DNA from: a bacterium
GTDB lineage: Bacteria; UBP15; UBA6099; DSWB01
Length of the DNA: 5,605 bases
Assembly (NCBI GenBank): GCA_020061125.1
Contig: JAGUYV010000319.1
Span: 1-5,605, forward strand
Direction of reading: 5' to 3'
Under the pieces are notes generated by a model, which had not been told where the DNA came from, ran no database searches, and was given only the letters and a program-made list of their open reading frames with translations. The translations under genes and the position numbers were made by a program. This document shows positions 5,207 to 5,605 of the stretch, piece by piece. The first letter of the stretch is position 1. Each line of letters opens with the position of its first letter.

Positions 5207-5605
5207 TCAGCCTGTAACGGTTGCGATGCGATAGGCGGGCAGCCCGGTGAGGTCCTGCGCCGCGTCCTGCACGGCCCGCGCCTGTTCCGCGGACACGATG
5301 ACCGCAAGGCCTACGCCCAGGTTGAACACGCGCCGCATTTCCTCTTCCTCGATACCGCCGGCGTTTTGAATCACATCGAATATTTTGTGGCGGGGCCACG
5401 CGGCCCAGTCAATGTCCAGTCCCGCGCCGCCGGGCAGAACGCGCACGATGTTGCCTTCGAGTCCGCCGCCGGTGATGTGCGCAAGGGCGCGCACTTCAAA
5501 TTCCCCGATCAGCGCCAGGGCCTGCTTGGCGTAAATGCGCGTGGGTTCGAGCAGGGCGCGGCCCAGGGCGGCGCCGAGTTCCGGGACATGCTGCGCCCAG
5601 TCCAG
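5207..5605 (-). CDS. purM: Phosphoribosylformylglycinamidine cyclo-ligase (AIR synthetase), C-terminal part
   Basis: The frame enters at the right edge and stops with TGA at 5207-5209, giving the last 132 of roughly 340 residues. PurM closes the imidazole ring of FGAM using ATP to make AIR, the fifth step of de novo purine synthesis. The visible part is the C-terminal domain, with its signatures in order: LLEPTRIYAKQALAL, then VRALAHITGGGLEGN and VRVLPGGAG, then W--(R)HKIFDVIQNAGG, IEEEEMRRVFNLGVGL and a final segment ending YRIATVTG. These match the family closely, including the ITGGG loop and the FN-GVG motif. The ATP-binding N-terminal half is outside the window. It is the first visible gene of the - strand run and is followed after 22 bases by the phosphatase gene and then purH. 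The operon promoter, and any purine-responsive control, must therefore lie beyond the window. A GTG at 5494 is internal to the gene and not a start. Confidence 0.95.
   Translation of the reverse strand: MDWAQHVPELGAALGRALLEPTRIYAKQALALIGEFEVRALAHITGGGLEGNIVRVLPGGAGLDIDWAAWPRHKIFDVIQNAGGIEEEEMRRVFNLGVGLAVIVSAEQARAVQDAAQDLTGLPAYRIATVTG

Noticed and set aside
5185-5307. 41-residue N-terminal extension of the phosphatase
   Set aside because: It would overlap the purM coding end, has an Arg/Pro-rich non-conserved composition, and the ATG at 5184 has a good ribosome binding site immediately before the RHGE-containing core.
1-5605. CRISPR arrays, tRNA or rRNA genes, insertion sequences
   Set aside because: No regularly spaced direct repeats, tRNA-like cloverleaf, rRNA sequence or transposase motif was seen. 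Nearly all bases are accounted for by protein genes and short gaps.

Overview
The window is GC-rich bacterial chromosome with tightly packed genes in two convergent blocks. The sequence alone does not identify the species. The high GC, and the pairing of a Gfo/Idh/MocA oxidoreductase with a DegT-type aminotransferase next to ordinary housekeeping genes, would suit an uncultured environmental bacterium (for example the PVC or Hydrogenedentes sphere, or a deltaproteobacterial-type lineage). That is a weak inference.

Left block, + strand (1-2907). It opens with the C-terminal end of a Gfo/Idh/MocA-type oxidoreductase. Next comes a complete PLP-dependent DegT/DnrJ/EryC1/StrS aminotransferase with its Schiff-base lysine. 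A dehydrogenase next to such an aminotransferase is the usual arrangement for oxidising and then aminating a sugar or cyclitol. A 98-base gap holding two inverted repeats leads to a secreted protein of unknown function. That protein is made of two diverged copies of one domain of about 140 residues joined by a Pro/Ala/Glu-rich linker.

Centre (2908-2995). A perfect 11-bp GC-rich hairpin lies between the convergent blocks and probably terminates transcription in both directions.

Right block, - strand (2996-5605, read right to left). The order is purM (C-terminal part only), a histidine-phosphatase-superfamily gene, then purH. The purM-phosphatase gap is 22 bases, and the phosphatase stop overlaps the purH start as ATGA, so the three genes look like one operon. 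purM and purH belong to de novo purine synthesis (steps 5 and 9-10).

The most unusual feature is the purH product. It is full length, intact and clearly of the PurH family from end to end. However, most hallmark IMP-cyclohydrolase residues are replaced, and the catalytic Lys-His pair of the AICAR transformylase domain reads Lys-Gln. It may be a divergent PurH lineage, a transformylase whose cyclohydrolase half is only structural, or a repurposed paralogue. The phosphatase embedded between the two purine genes adds to the interest.
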